42,196 nucleotides of DNA, from assembly GCA_030752795.1 (NCBI GenBank), contig JASMDM010000021.1, positions 1-42,196 of the forward strand, given 5' to 3'. A program made the position numbers and the translations under genes. The notes under the pieces were generated by a model, which saw nothing but the letters and a program-made list of their open reading frames with translations, made no database searches and was not told the DNA's origin. Position 1 is the first letter of the stretch. Every line of letters begins with the position of its first letter. This DNA is from SAR202 cluster bacterium (GTDB taxonomy: Bacteria > Chloroflexota > Dehalococcoidia > Lucifugimonadales > UBA1123). Positions 6,977 to 15,592 of the stretch are shown here, in pieces.

Positions 6977-8448
6977 ATGGACCGACTGTTTCCACGACTG
7001 AATCGACATACCGGCAACCGGCGTGGTGCGCGCGTGTTGTTGTCGCTCGTCGCGGCGGCCGGCTTGATCGCCGTCGCCTGTTCGACGTCGAAGGTGCCCG
7101 AACCCCCGGTGGCGGCCGCAAGTTCGGCCCCTGTTGTCGTAGCGCCGGGCCGTACGCCGGCGCCTACCGCGGAAGTCGTTCGCACTCCCCTGGACGCTAA
7201 CCAGAGCGATCCGAGCTCTCAACCGAACCCCGACGCCGCTGTTAAGCAACCGCCCGCGCCGCTGTCATCCGTGTCGCGAGGGGAATCCGTCGACGGTCCG
7301 ACTCCGACATTCGCGCCGCCTATCGTGCCGCCGATTCCGGAGTTCGTCTCACCAAGCAATATCCACGACCCCCTCCTCCCGGCATCGGCGGCGTCGTGTC
7401 GTCTCCGTCGACGGCCGCGAGCGAGGCTCCTGTCGACGGTTTGGCCGAGGCGACGTCCGCTCCTATCGCGTCGATCAATCCGATGGCGCCCACGCTTCGT
7501 GATCTGAATCCGACAGGGCCCAAAGAGATCAACGGCGCTCGATTCATGCAGCTTTTGCCGCGAGACGCCATCGTGCCGGTCTACGAGGCGGAGTACGCAC
7601 CCGCGAACGGCGTTGAGTTGGGCGACAAGGATCTGGTCATGGGCGTCAGCATCGACGGTCCGCATCGTGCATATCCGCTCAGAAACCTACGCTCCCACGA
7701 GATGGTCAACGACGAGCTCGCCGACATACCGATATTGGTCACTTGGTGACCGATCTGTTACACCGGTCTGGTTCATGACCGGCGGCTAGGCGATGAAACG
7801 CTCACCTTTGGCAATCAGGGAGCGCTGTACAAGCAGGCGATGACCTGGTGGGGCCATCAGACCGAAAGCATTTGGTCTCAGCCATGGGGCTCCGCGCTGG
7901 CCGGTCTGCTCAACGGCGAAGCGTTGACCCTGATCCCCGCGTCGATCGTGCCGTGGGCGACGTGGGTCGCGGACCATCCCGACTCGACCGTGCTGACGAA
8001 TTTCCTGCACCAGAGCACGAGAGTAGTCCACGGAACCCGGGACGACTTCGTGATTGGTGTAGCGCTGGGAGACTCGGCCGTCGCCTACGACTACCGGACC
8101 TCTGCTGCAGAGCGAATCATCAACGACACGATCGGCGCTCATCCTGTTGTAGTCTTCGTCGACCCTGATACCCGCGACATCCAAATCTTCCTGAGGCGAG
8201 CCGCCGATCCCGCAAGCGGCCAAACCGAAGAGTTGACGTTCAAACTGGACTCGAGTGGACGGACAGTCGATGTCGAGACCGGCAGCGTATGGGACTCGAA
8301 TCGTGGGGTCGCCACAGACGGTCAGTTACGTGGAGCAACGCTCCAGCAGATCCCCTGGGTGCCTTGCCTTCGATTGGGCGTGACTGGACTTCTTCCCCCA
8401 CACGACGTTCTACCAGGGCGGGTAACGAGGGAGACCCACTGGGCATGA
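6977..8448 (+). CDS. DUF3179 lipoprotein, candidate selenoprotein, interrupted frame
   Basis: Secreted lipoprotein: leader ending LIAVACS (lipobox), then a Pro/Ala/Ser linker, then a DUF3179 domain. The linker and the domain are in different frames; a single missing base near 7370-7382 would join ...IHDPLLP to GIGGVVSSPST. In the domain, VNDELADIPILVTW is followed by TGA (7747-7749), then PICYTGLVHDRRL and the rest in the same frame. DUF3179 proteins have Cys at the TGA position (W-C-P-x-C), so UGA may encode selenocysteine in a U-x-x-C motif, with a SECIS-like hairpin just downstream. Near 8365 an extra base seems to throw the C-terminus out of frame: frame 2 there gives AFDWA, a TGA (8381) where Trp is expected, then LDFFPHTTFYQGG and a stop at 8425. 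The gene is therefore either damaged or mis-sequenced. The biochemical role of DUF3179 is unknown to me. Confidence 0.7.
7747..7782 (+). promoter_or_regulatory. In-frame UGA plus SECIS-like hairpin
   Basis: UGA at 7747-7749; stem CCGGTC (7763-7768) pairs perfectly with GACCGG (7777-7782); apical loop TGGTTCAT (7769-7776). The loop begins 19 nt after the UGA, within the roughly 16-37 nt range known for bacterial SECIS elements, and has G at its second position as SelB recognition requires. The lower stem is weak. The hairpin lies within coding sequence, as it must in bacteria. This is a motif match by eye, not a folding result. Confidence 0.55.
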
Positions 8449-8856
8449 CCGCGACCTATTTTCAACGCCGCTACAACGCACCAAAACTCTCGACGTAGGG
8501 TTTGGCTCGATCTGAAAGCTGCGCATGGACTCGGTTGTAGCTTGCTCTCGAAGTCCACAAGCTCTCATCGTGAACCCGGAGGCAACTCTGAGTTTAGCGT
8601 CACGTTGGTCAATCGGTACAACGCTCGCGATTCTGCTTTCGATTGCGATTTGCTCATCACACTTCCAGAGCCTGGCGTGAGGATCGACGACGGTCGCTGG
8701 GAGTCTGAGTTTGATGTCTAGCAGAAAAGGGGTGAAGTGATGGTACCCTACGTAGCCGCTGGCCTCGTCGGGCCGGAATTTCTTAATCATCGATTTGTCG
8801 ACACTAAAATCGAGATTCGGAGTGGGTCACTGGATCGGGCCACGAAGGAGCAATGA
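8449..8856 (+). pseudogene. Uncharacterised ORF remnant with in-frame TAG
   Basis: Plus-strand frame without a recognisable start. From about 8578 it reads like protein: NSEFSVTLVNRYNARDSAFD, then LPEPGVRIDDGRWESEFDV, a TAG at 8719-8721, then QKRGEVMVPYVAAGLVGPEF to a TGA at 8854. Amino-acid composition on both sides of the TAG looks coding, so I read it as one gene with a nonsense codon and a lost 5' end. I do not recognise the family. Its position just upstream of a winged-helix-like protein and a membrane protein, all on the plus strand, suggests the three once formed a set. Support is weak. Confidence 0.35.
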
Positions 8857-8916
8857 TTTGGGGTCTACTGTGATGAAGTGAGACAAGATCGAGGCTAGCT
8901 CTGGAGTATTGCGACC

Positions 8917-9255
8917 ATGCCAAATGTCAAAGGAGACCGGTTCGGGACGTTCCTTGAAAGAGCGAAGCACTATAGCTCTGTAGATGCGACGAGCAGGGAA
9001 ACTAAGGCGCCTCGGGCGGAGAATAAGACCCTTGACAACATTTTGGCACTCTTGGTCGATACAGGACCTCTCCCGGTGCCGGAACTGATGATTAAGGTCG
9101 GATTGGGCGCTTTCGAGTCGTCTAGGCTCCTCAAAATCTTGTCTGACGCTCAACTAGTCGTATTCAAAGAGCAGTCAGGGCAAGAAACCGTGAGCCTGAC
9201 TGGAAAATGGCGAAAAAGTCGCTTACATAGCGAAGCAGACCGGCTAGCGCTGTGA
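8917..9255 (+). CDS. Small winged-helix-like protein, uncharacterised
   Basis: Protein of 112 residues. Residues about 38-95 (TLDNILALLVDTGPLPVPEL onward, with a following SSRLLKILSDAQLVVF) have the helix pattern of a winged helix-turn-helix domain of the ArsR/MarR kind. The N-terminal 35 residues are polar. A GGAG lies 10 nt upstream of the ATG. Its stop overlaps the GTG start of the next gene (GTGA at 9252-9255), so the two are coupled and probably work together. Base composition is visibly lower in GC than the flanking metabolic genes, which fits horizontal acquisition. DNA binding is inferred from fold pattern only. Confidence 0.6.
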   Translation: MPNVKGDRFGTFLERAKHYSSVDATSRETKAPRAENKTLDNILALLVDTGPLPVPELMIKVGLGAFESSRLLKILSDAQLVVFKEQSGQETVSLTGKWRKSRLHSEADRLAL

Positions 9256-9904
9256 CGCTAACTTGGGCGGTGATCGTTGCAGTTCTCATTGGGGCCGCGA
9301 CGGGGATCACAGAGTTGGTGTCTCGTTACCGGGCCGCACCGCTCAAAGCGACCTTCTCGTTGCCCGGGCTGCTCTATTTCATCATTAACGGGCTGGCGGC
9401 CGCATTAACGTTGGTGCTATTCAGGGAGTTCGATTTGGTGTAGGACAGCGAACCGATTCCTCTGAAATGGGTTTTGACCGCCGGCTTCGGAGCAATGGCG
9501 GCCCTTCGCTCATCGCTATTCAGTTTTCGCGCAGGTGATCAGGACGTTGCATTGGGGCCCAGCACGGTACTCCGCGTAGTGCTGGATGCGGCCGACAGAG
9601 AAGTGGATCGTCAGCGTGCCACGGCGAGAGCAGTTACCGTTGATCGGATCATGAGGGGAGTAGTCTTCGACAAGGCGCAACTGGCCCTGCCGACATATTG
9701 TCTCGCGATTCTACAAAATCTTCCACAAGAGGACCAAGACCGACTGGCGCGTCAATCCACCGCCTTGAAAGACGCACCGATGGATGAGCGAGCAAAGAAC
9801 CTGTCCCTCGCGGGTTGGCAATAATGGACGCCGTTGGCGAGGATGTGCTGAAAGCTGCTGTGGACACTCTCGGCCAAGACATAAAAGCAGAGGCAGACGT
9901 CTGA
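9252..9904 (+). pseudogene. Membrane protein of unknown function, TAG and frameshift
   Basis: Begins with a GTG overlapping the upstream stop. It encodes two membrane helices (WAVIVAVLIGAATGITELVS and LPGLLYFIINGLAAALTLVLF), then FREFDLV, an in-frame TAG (9441-9443), DSEPIPLKWVLTAGFGAMAA (possible third helix) and a soluble domain (IGPSTVLRVV-like, VDRIMRGVVFDKAQLALPTY) to a TAA at 9822. Immediately after, the -1 frame continues with LAIMDAVGEDVLKAAVDTLG to a TGA at 9904. This looks like the true C-terminus displaced by one missing base near 9814. So the gene has one nonsense codon and one frameshift. I recall proteins of this layout only as hypothetical. It is coupled with the winged-helix-like gene before it. 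Confidence 0.55.
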
Positions 9905-9977
9905 TTACTGGATTCGGTCCGGGCGGTTGAGACTTGCGCTCGTCGACTCACAGTTCTTGCCCGAATGCGACTCTCGT

Positions 9978-11378
9978 TTACCCCTCGCGAAGCGCCGTCA
10001 CGAGTGCGGCGGCCATCGCTCGGGCGTCGCCGAAGAGCATTAGCGTGTTGTCGGCGGCGAACAACGGGTTCGGGATACCCGCGAATCCGGGACTGAGGCT
10101 GCGCTTGACGATGACCACGGATTGTGCATCATCGACGTTCAAAATCGGCATACCCGCGATGGGGACGGACGGGTCCGCCGAGCGGGCCATGGGGTTGACG
10201 ACGTCGTTCGCGCCTATGACCAGAACGACATCCGTCTGTCGGAACGTCGGGTTGATCTCGTCCATGTCCTTGAGCTTGTCGTAGGAGACGTCCGCTTCGG
10301 CCAGTAGCACGTTCATGTGACCGGGCATGCGACCGGCAACCGGGTGTATCGCGAACTCCACCTCGACGCCTCGTGATTCAAGCAGCATCGTGAGCTCTTG
10401 CACGGCGTGCTGAGCCTGGGCGACGGCCATCCCGTAACCTGGGGCGATCACGACGCGGCGAGCGCCATCCATCAGCATCGCAACTTCGTCAGGCGACGCG
10501 GACTTTACGCGTCCAGCATACATCTTGTCGCTGTCGGCCGCATCGGCGACGGCCGCTCCGACTCCGGCGAACATAACGTTTGCCAGCGACCGGTTCATCG
10601 CCTTCGACATAAGCGCCGTCAGGATGAATCCCGCCGCTCCGACCAACGATCCGGCGATGATGAGCACGCTGTTGTTGAGCACCCATCCGTGTCCCGCCGC
10701 GGCCAAACCGGAGTAGGCGTTCAGCAGCGCGATGACGACCGGCATGTCCGCGCCGCCGATGGGTATCACGAGCATGAGGCCCAGCAAGGAGGCTGTTCCG
10801 ACGAGAAGCCAGAACGGCAGAGACGTCGATGGGTCGATGACCAGCCAGGCGCTGAGGCCAACGCACGCGATCGCCAGGATCGCGTTGATCACGTGCCTGC
10901 CTGGCAGCAGAATGGGCTTGTCTCCCATGATCCCTTGAAGCTTGCCAAATGCGATGGCGCTGCCAAGGAAAGAGAGCCCGCCGATCAGGCCCGCGATCGC
11001 GGCTGCAAGAGTGAATTGGACGTCGATTCCCTCTACGAACCCGCCCTTGAGCGCCTCTTCCAGCGCGGCGCCGACGGCCAACGCCGACGCGCCGCCGCCG
11101 AAGCCGTTGAAGATGGCGATAAGCTGGGGCATGCCTGTCATCGGCACCCGATATGCCAGGATTACGCCGACGAGCGCGCCCAGCACCAGGCCAGCAACGA
11201 TGATCTCGAAGCTGACGATCCGCTTGTCCAGGAGCGTGGCTATAATCGCGATGAGCATCGCCGCAGAGCCCATCAGGTTGCCTCGTACGGCAGTGCGGGG
11301 ATTCGTCAATCCCTTTAGTCCCAGAATGAACAGGACCGCAGCCGCCAGGTACGCGAGGTTGATGTACTCTATCGACAT
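9978..11378 (-). CDS. pntB: NAD(P) transhydrogenase, beta subunit
   Basis: Beta subunit (466 residues) of the proton-translocating transhydrogenase, which uses the proton gradient to reduce NADP+ with NADH. About nine N-terminal membrane helices form the dII channel part. The C-terminal dIII domain binds NADP(H), with RRVVIAPGYGMAVAQAQHAV, the later VVLVIGANDVVNP and NPLFAADNTLMLFGDA. Length is typical. The ATG follows the stop of pntA2 directly (TAGATG). It is the last gene of the three-gene pnt operon. Confidence 0.97.
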   Translation of the reverse strand: MSIEYINLAYLAAAVLFILGLKGLTNPRTAVRGNLMGSAAMLIAIIATLLDKRIVSFEIIVAGLVLGALVGVILAYRVPMTGMPQLIAIFNGFGGGASALAVGAALEEALKGGFVEGIDVQFTLAAAIAGLIGGLSFLGSAIAFGKLQGIMGDKPILLPGRHVINAILAIACVGLSAWLVIDPSTSLPFWLLVGTASLLGLMLVIPIGGADMPVVIALLNAYSGLAAAGHGWVLNNSVLIIAGSLVGAAGFILTALMSKAMNRSLANVMFAGVGAAVADAADSDKMYAGRVKSASPDEVAMLMDGARRVVIAPGYGMAVAQAQHAVQELTMLLESRGVEVEFAIHPVAGRMPGHMNVLLAEADVSYDKLKDMDEINPTFRQTDVVLVIGANDVVNPMARSADPSVPIAGMPILNVDDAQSVVIVKRSLSPGFAGIPNPLFAADNTLMLFGDARAMAAALVTALREG

Positions 11379-11660
11379 CTAATCACTCCGGTGGAACATG
11401 CCCAGCATGCGGTGGGTGACCAAGAACCCCCCAACGACGTTCGCCGTGGCCATCGCCACCGCCACCAGTCCGAGGATCGTCGTGAACGTGGTGAGTTGCT
11501 GCCCCGACGTAACCAGCGTACCCACTAGCGTGATCCCCGAGATAGCGTTGGCGCCGGACATGAGTGGTGTGTGGAGCAGAGGCGGAACCTTGGTGATTAT
11601 CTCGAAACCGACGAACAACGCCAGCAGGAAGATGGTCAGCGCTCCCACGAATACTTCCAT
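11379..11660 (-). CDS. pntA2: NAD(P) transhydrogenase, alpha subunit part 2 (membrane)
   Basis: Membrane piece of the alpha subunit (93 residues): three or four helices, beginning MEVFVGALTIFLLALFVGFE and including the conserved HTPLMSGANAISGITLVG segment. In many bacteria the alpha subunit is split into a soluble NAD-binding part (PntAA) and this membrane part (PntAB), and the split form is present here. Its ATG shares one base with the pntA1 stop (TGATG), and pntB follows without a gap. Confidence 0.95.
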   Translation of the reverse strand: MEVFVGALTIFLLALFVGFEIITKVPPLLHTPLMSGANAISGITLVGTLVTSGQQLTTFTTILGLVAVAMATANVVGGFLVTHRMLGMFHRSD

Positions 11661-12844
11661 CAGTCGCCGCTCCCTTCATCCGCGCCGGTCTGGCCTAGTC
11701 GCTCTCGTACCCGGTCGTTAAACACCTGTCCCTCGTGAGTCAGGAGCGTGTGGTGCACGATCGGATCGTCGAGGTCGATCTTCACCTCGCCGCCGTCGAC
11801 CAGGTTTTCGAGGAACGCGGTTACGTTCCTGGTGTACATCTGGCTCGCATGGAACGGTATCGTGGACGCCAGGTTCATCGGTCCGAGAATGGCCACGCCC
11901 TTCGCGTTCACGGTCTTGCCTGCTTCGGTGAGCTCGCAATTGCCGCCGGTTTCCGCGGCCAGGTCGACAATCACGGACCCCGCACCCATTCCATTGACCA
12001 TCTCCTCGGTCAGCAGAACCGGAGCTTTCGCTCCGGGCACGGCGGCAGTCGTGATTACCACGTCGCTCTCAGCCACCACGCGTCCCATCAGCTCACGCTG
12101 TCTTCGATAGAACTCCTCGTCCATGGCTTGGGCGTACCCGCCTGCGGTCTCTGACTCAGCCGTGTCCAGTTCGAGTTCGACGAACCTCGCGCCGAGGCTC
12201 TCGACCTGCTCTTTGACGGCGGGCCTGACGTCGTACGCCTGCACCACCGCGCCCAATCGACGAGAGGACGCGATGGCCTGCAGTCCGGCGACACCGGCGC
12301 CGACGATCAGAACCTTGGCTGGTGTGATCGTGCCAGCGGCTGTGATCATCATCGGGTACATCTTAGGGAGTGTGTGGGCGGCCAACAGCACGGCTTTGTA
12401 GCCGGCGATCGTCGCCATGGCAGAGAGGACGTCCATGGGCTGGGCCCGGCTGATGCGCGGCAGCAACTCGAGCGCGAACGAGGTGACGTTCTTCTCCGCT
12501 AATGCTTGCGCCGATTCAGGGGCGCCCAAAGGATCGAGCAGACCGAGGAGTATCTGGTCGGCTCGGAGAAGGTCGAGGTCTGCGGCGCCCGCTTCGGGGT
12601 TCGCGCCGAGGCCGCGCACCTGGGCGATTACGTTCGCGGAGGCGAAGATCTCCGCCCGATCGGATGCGATCGTCGCGCCCTGGGCTTCGTATGCGTTGTC
12701 GGGGAAACCGGCCTCCCGACCGGCGTCGCTCTCAACGACGACGCTGACGTCCGACCTTGCGAGCGCGGACACGCCAGCCGGAACCAGAGCGACCCGTCGC
12801 TCGTCGGGGAAAGTTTCGCGAGGTACTCCAACGATGATCGGCAC
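11660..12844 (-). CDS. pntA1: NAD(P) transhydrogenase, alpha subunit part 1 (NAD-binding)
   Basis: Soluble dI domain binding NAD(H), about 394 residues, related to alanine dehydrogenase. Family landmarks are GVPRETFPDERRVALVPAGV at the N-terminus, the Rossmann loop VLIVGAGVAGLQAIASSRRL with YDVRP after it, and PGAKAPVLLTEEMV. The frame is open to an ATG at 12931, but those 29 residues have no counterpart in the family. The GTG at 12844, 8 nt after AGGCAGG, begins directly at the conserved PIIVGVPRE, so I prefer it. It is the first gene of pntA1-pntA2-pntB and supplies NADPH for biosynthesis. Confidence 0.94.
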   Translation of the reverse strand: MPIIVGVPRETFPDERRVALVPAGVSALARSDVSVVVESDAGREAGFPDNAYEAQGATIASDRAEIFASANVIAQVRGLGANPEAGAADLDLLRADQILLGLLDPLGAPESAQALAEKNVTSFALELLPRISRAQPMDVLSAMATIAGYKAVLLAAHTLPKMYPMMITAAGTITPAKVLIVGAGVAGLQAIASSRRLGAVVQAYDVRPAVKEQVESLGARFVELELDTAESETAGGYAQAMDEEFYRRQRELMGRVVAESDVVITTAAVPGAKAPVLLTEEMVNGMGAGSVIVDLAAETGGNCELTEAGKTVNAKGVAILGPMNLASTIPFHASQMYTRNVTAFLENLVDGGEVKIDLDDPIVHHTLLTHEGQVFNDRVRERLGQTGADEGSGD

Positions 12845-13024
12845 GAGAAAGACCTGCCTGCCTGCACTCGTCGTCTTCTGGAAGCGATCCAGGTGAGACC
12901 ATATCACATATTGGAACGACGTCGCATACACACGGAGCAGAACGGGAGTGGGATGTGTGCTCGCCCACGAACCAGTGGCCGGTTGTTGCGGAGGTCTCGG
13001 TCGTGATCAGGAGATGACCGACGC

Positions 13025-14260
13025 CTACCACGCCGATCTGGGATCCTTGATCTTGTAGCCCAACACCCCAGGCAGCGCGACGAATACGCTTGAAACGCCG
13101 ATCATCACCGGGATGCTGACGACCGCCAGCGCCGCGCCCGCGATGATGCCGCCGAACGGGTTCGCGCCCTGCATCGACATCCGCAGCAGCGCGAACGTGC
13201 GGCCCATCATTACGGGCGGAATGATCTTCATCCGCAGGGTCTGCGCCCATATGGTGAGCGGCGCACTGAAGGATCTGAACAGCGCCATCCCGACCGCCGC
13301 GACCCACACGATTTAGCCGATCAGCAGGAATGCCAGCGACAGGCCCGACAGGACCATGATGATGCAGATCAGCGACCCGAGCGCCAACCGGAATGACAGA
13401 CTGCCCGCCAGCACGGAGCTGACGACCTCGCCGACGGCCAGAATGCCCAGAAGCATGCCGAACAACCTCGGTCCCCCGTCGAGTCCCTGGTCCGCGTAGA
13501 TGGGCAGCCAGACGAACATCATACCGATGGCGACGTTGGCCGACAGGTACATGACCGTGGTCGAGAGCAGAATCTTGTTGCCGACGACCAATCGCAGAAC
13601 ATCGCGGATGTTGCTGCCGTTTCCGTTCTCGTCCGCCTCCTCAGACACGACCTCCCCGCGCGCCATTCCGAACAAAGCCGCAGCGAACGCGAAGTACGTG
13701 ATCGCGTCGAAGATGACGACGTTCGGAGCGCCGAGTTTGATGATCAGTAGCCCCGCGATCGGCGGGCCCAGTACTCCACTGACCGTGTAGGCCAGCGTCT
13801 CGAGGGCGTTCGCGGTCGAAAGATGACGCTCCGGAACGAGGCTGGGGATCATCGTCGGAGCGCCGGCCAGAGAGATCATCATCAGGCTGGCGTATACAGC
13901 CGCGACCACATAGACGTGCCAAACCTCGAGCACGCCAATCGCGTGGAGCAGGGAGATCGATCCAACGGCCACTCCCCGAACGACGGCATCGACGATCATC
14001 ACGGCTCGTCGGTCGAATCGGTCCAGTAGAGCGCCGCGAACAATCCCGAAACGATGATTGGGCCCGTGTAGAGAAACGCCAGCAAACCCAGCGCTCGCGA
14101 CGAACCGGTCGCTTCCCACACGTACCAGGTTAGGACGACCCTTGTCATGGAGTCGCCGGTGACGGACAGAGCAAACCCGGACCAGAAATACCGAAACGCC
14201 CTGTATCGGAAGACTTAGCGGTAGTGGTCTAGATTGAAGTCTATCGAAGAGAAGGGTCAC
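13025..14260 (-). pseudogene. MFS transporter, disrupted (two frameshifts and one stop)
   Basis: Major facilitator with about 12 helices in total, but not in one frame. From a GTG at 14260 the frame reads ...RPLPLS, then the +1 frame gives FRYRAFRYFWSGFALSVTGD and continues to IIVSGLFA, a standard MFS N-terminus. Near 14031-14037 the first frame resumes with GALLDRFDRRAVM, the usual loop motif. It runs to LLIG, where a TAA (13313-13315) interrupts, and continues in frame with IVWVAAVGMALFRSFSAPLT to the real end at 13025. One extra base near 14206, one missing G near 14035, and TAT/TAC changed to TAA would explain everything. The substrate is unknown; the enterobactin-exporter-like MFS_3 group is the closest in feel. 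Either a decaying gene or sequence errors. Confidence 0.8.
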
Positions 14261-14366
14261 ACCTGATCGCTGGCTCGACGCCAGGCCGAGTCAACGATGA
14301 CGAAGATGAATCGACATCGCGACGGTCAGATGCGTCGGTCACCCTACCGTATCAGGGAGTCTGGCG

Positions 14367-15260
14367 TTACGCTTCCACGATCTTGCGCATCTCGCGCAGG
14401 CGACCGCTGGTCACGCCTCGACGTGTGTCCGAGAGCGTCGGGCCGAACTCGCTGCGGAACGCGGTCGACATGTGAGCGTGGCTGAGAAATCCAACGTCGA
14501 GAGCCGTTCGGGCCAGCAACTCGTCCGGTTCGTCGGACATTCGATCCAACGCGTGCAGCAGCCGGAGCCGGCGAAGATAACGATGCACCGGAAGCCCCGC
14601 CTCCTGCTTGAAGATTCTGCACAGGTGATACGGAGAGCTGCCCGCCGCGCTGGCCACGTCCGCCAATCTGACCCGTTCGGTCATTCGCTCGCCAAGATAA
14701 AGCTTGGCGTCGGCGGCGAGCCTGGCGTGGGCGCGTGACGTTTCCGATCTGACGCCGCTGACGTCGCGGACGTACGCGTTCCGGACCGCTTGATCGAGGT
14801 GCCGCAGAACCGACTCTTCGAGATCGATTGGGTCGCCGCTCCAGCCGCTGTCCGCCAAGCTCAGCAGCCGGTGCTGCGTCAGACGCTGCTCCGCGTCCAC
14901 CAGCGCGCTGCCCGTGCGAAATGGCCGATCATTCAGGTCGTCCGCGCTTGGGTCGTGCGCCCCAACGAGCTCGATCAGAACCGATCTCGACAGCTCGACC
15001 ACCGTGCACCGGTCGCCCCCATGAACCGGGTGGGTGATCTGGTAGGACTGACCCGGATGGAAGAAGAGCATCTGGTTGGCGTCGGCAACGTGGATCCCAT
15101 CGGCCCCGTGGCGCACGAACGTCCCGGACCGAGGGAACACGATCTCGTAACCGGCGGACCACTCGTCGTCGCTCCGCCCAGAGACCGACCCGAGGCATCG
15201 CACGTCCTGAATGGACAGGACTTCGGTCTCGAACAAAGTGCGTATGGCGATATCGTCGAT
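14367..15260 (-). CDS. AraC-family transcriptional regulator
   Basis: Regulator of about 290-298 residues: an N-terminal cupin-like sensing domain (GYEIVFPRSGTFVRHGADG, then FFHPGQSYQITHPVHGGDRC) and a C-terminal AraC double helix-turn-helix (about the last 105 residues: RVRLADVASAAGSSPYHLCR and RTALDVGFLSHAHMSTAFRS). The longest frame from a conventional start uses TTG at 15236, which has no ribosome-binding site. A perfect AGGAGGG (15267-15273) is followed after 6 nt by ATC at 15260, in frame, giving a natural start before DDIAIRTLFETEV. I place the start there as a probable mutated or non-standard start codon. It faces the downstream unknown gene divergently. Target unknown. Confidence 0.85.
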   Translation of the reverse strand: MDDIAIRTLFETEVLSIQDVRCLGSVSGRSDDEWSAGYEIVFPRSGTFVRHGADGIHVADANQMLFFHPGQSYQITHPVHGGDRCTVVELSRSVLIELVGAHDPSADDLNDRPFRTGSALVDAEQRLTQHRLLSLADSGWSGDPIDLEESVLRHLDQAVRNAYVRDVSGVRSETSRAHARLAADAKLYLGERMTERVRLADVASAAGSSPYHLCRIFKQEAGLPVHRYLRRLRLLHALDRMSDEPDELLARTALDVGFLSHAHMSTAFRSEFGPTLSDTRRGVTSGRLREMRKIVEA

Positions 15261-15465
15261 GCTGGACCCTCCTGGTCGAGCGCAAGTTTGCGGCTGGTTC
15301 CCGCATCGCGAGCCGGCGCCTCGCAGTCAACACGATTCTACCATTGGCAGTCTTTTCAATCGACCCAACCGGTCAATCGCCAGAACACCCTGCAGCATAG
15401 AACGGATGCACGCGAGGCCCCACCCTAAATCCTTTCACCCTTTCGATGACCTCAAGGCAGGCTCT

Positions 15466-15480
15466 GAGCTCGTCGAAGGG
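15466..15480. repeat. Dispersed short palindromic repeat, copy 2 (diverged)
   Basis: GAGCTCGTCGAAGGG: the same core as the copies at 6796 and 15593 with two changes in the middle. It lies about 130 bp from copy 3. Confidence 0.55.
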
Positions 15481-15592
15481 TCGCCCCACAGGCAAGTCCC
15501 GCTCTCAATCCGTTCGGCGTGATCAACGTTGTTTCCGCGCGACGCACCAAGCAAATCATCGAAGCGTCGACCAAAACCCAACTTATCCGTTC

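Noticed and set aside
7365..7400. Programmed -1 frameshift in the DUF3179 linker
   Set aside because: No canonical slippery heptamer with a downstream structure is evident; a missing base is the simpler reading.
8381..8383. Second in-frame UGA in the DUF3179 region as another Sec codon
   Set aside because: It falls at an expected Trp, in a different frame from the main domain; a TGG-to-TGA change is simpler.
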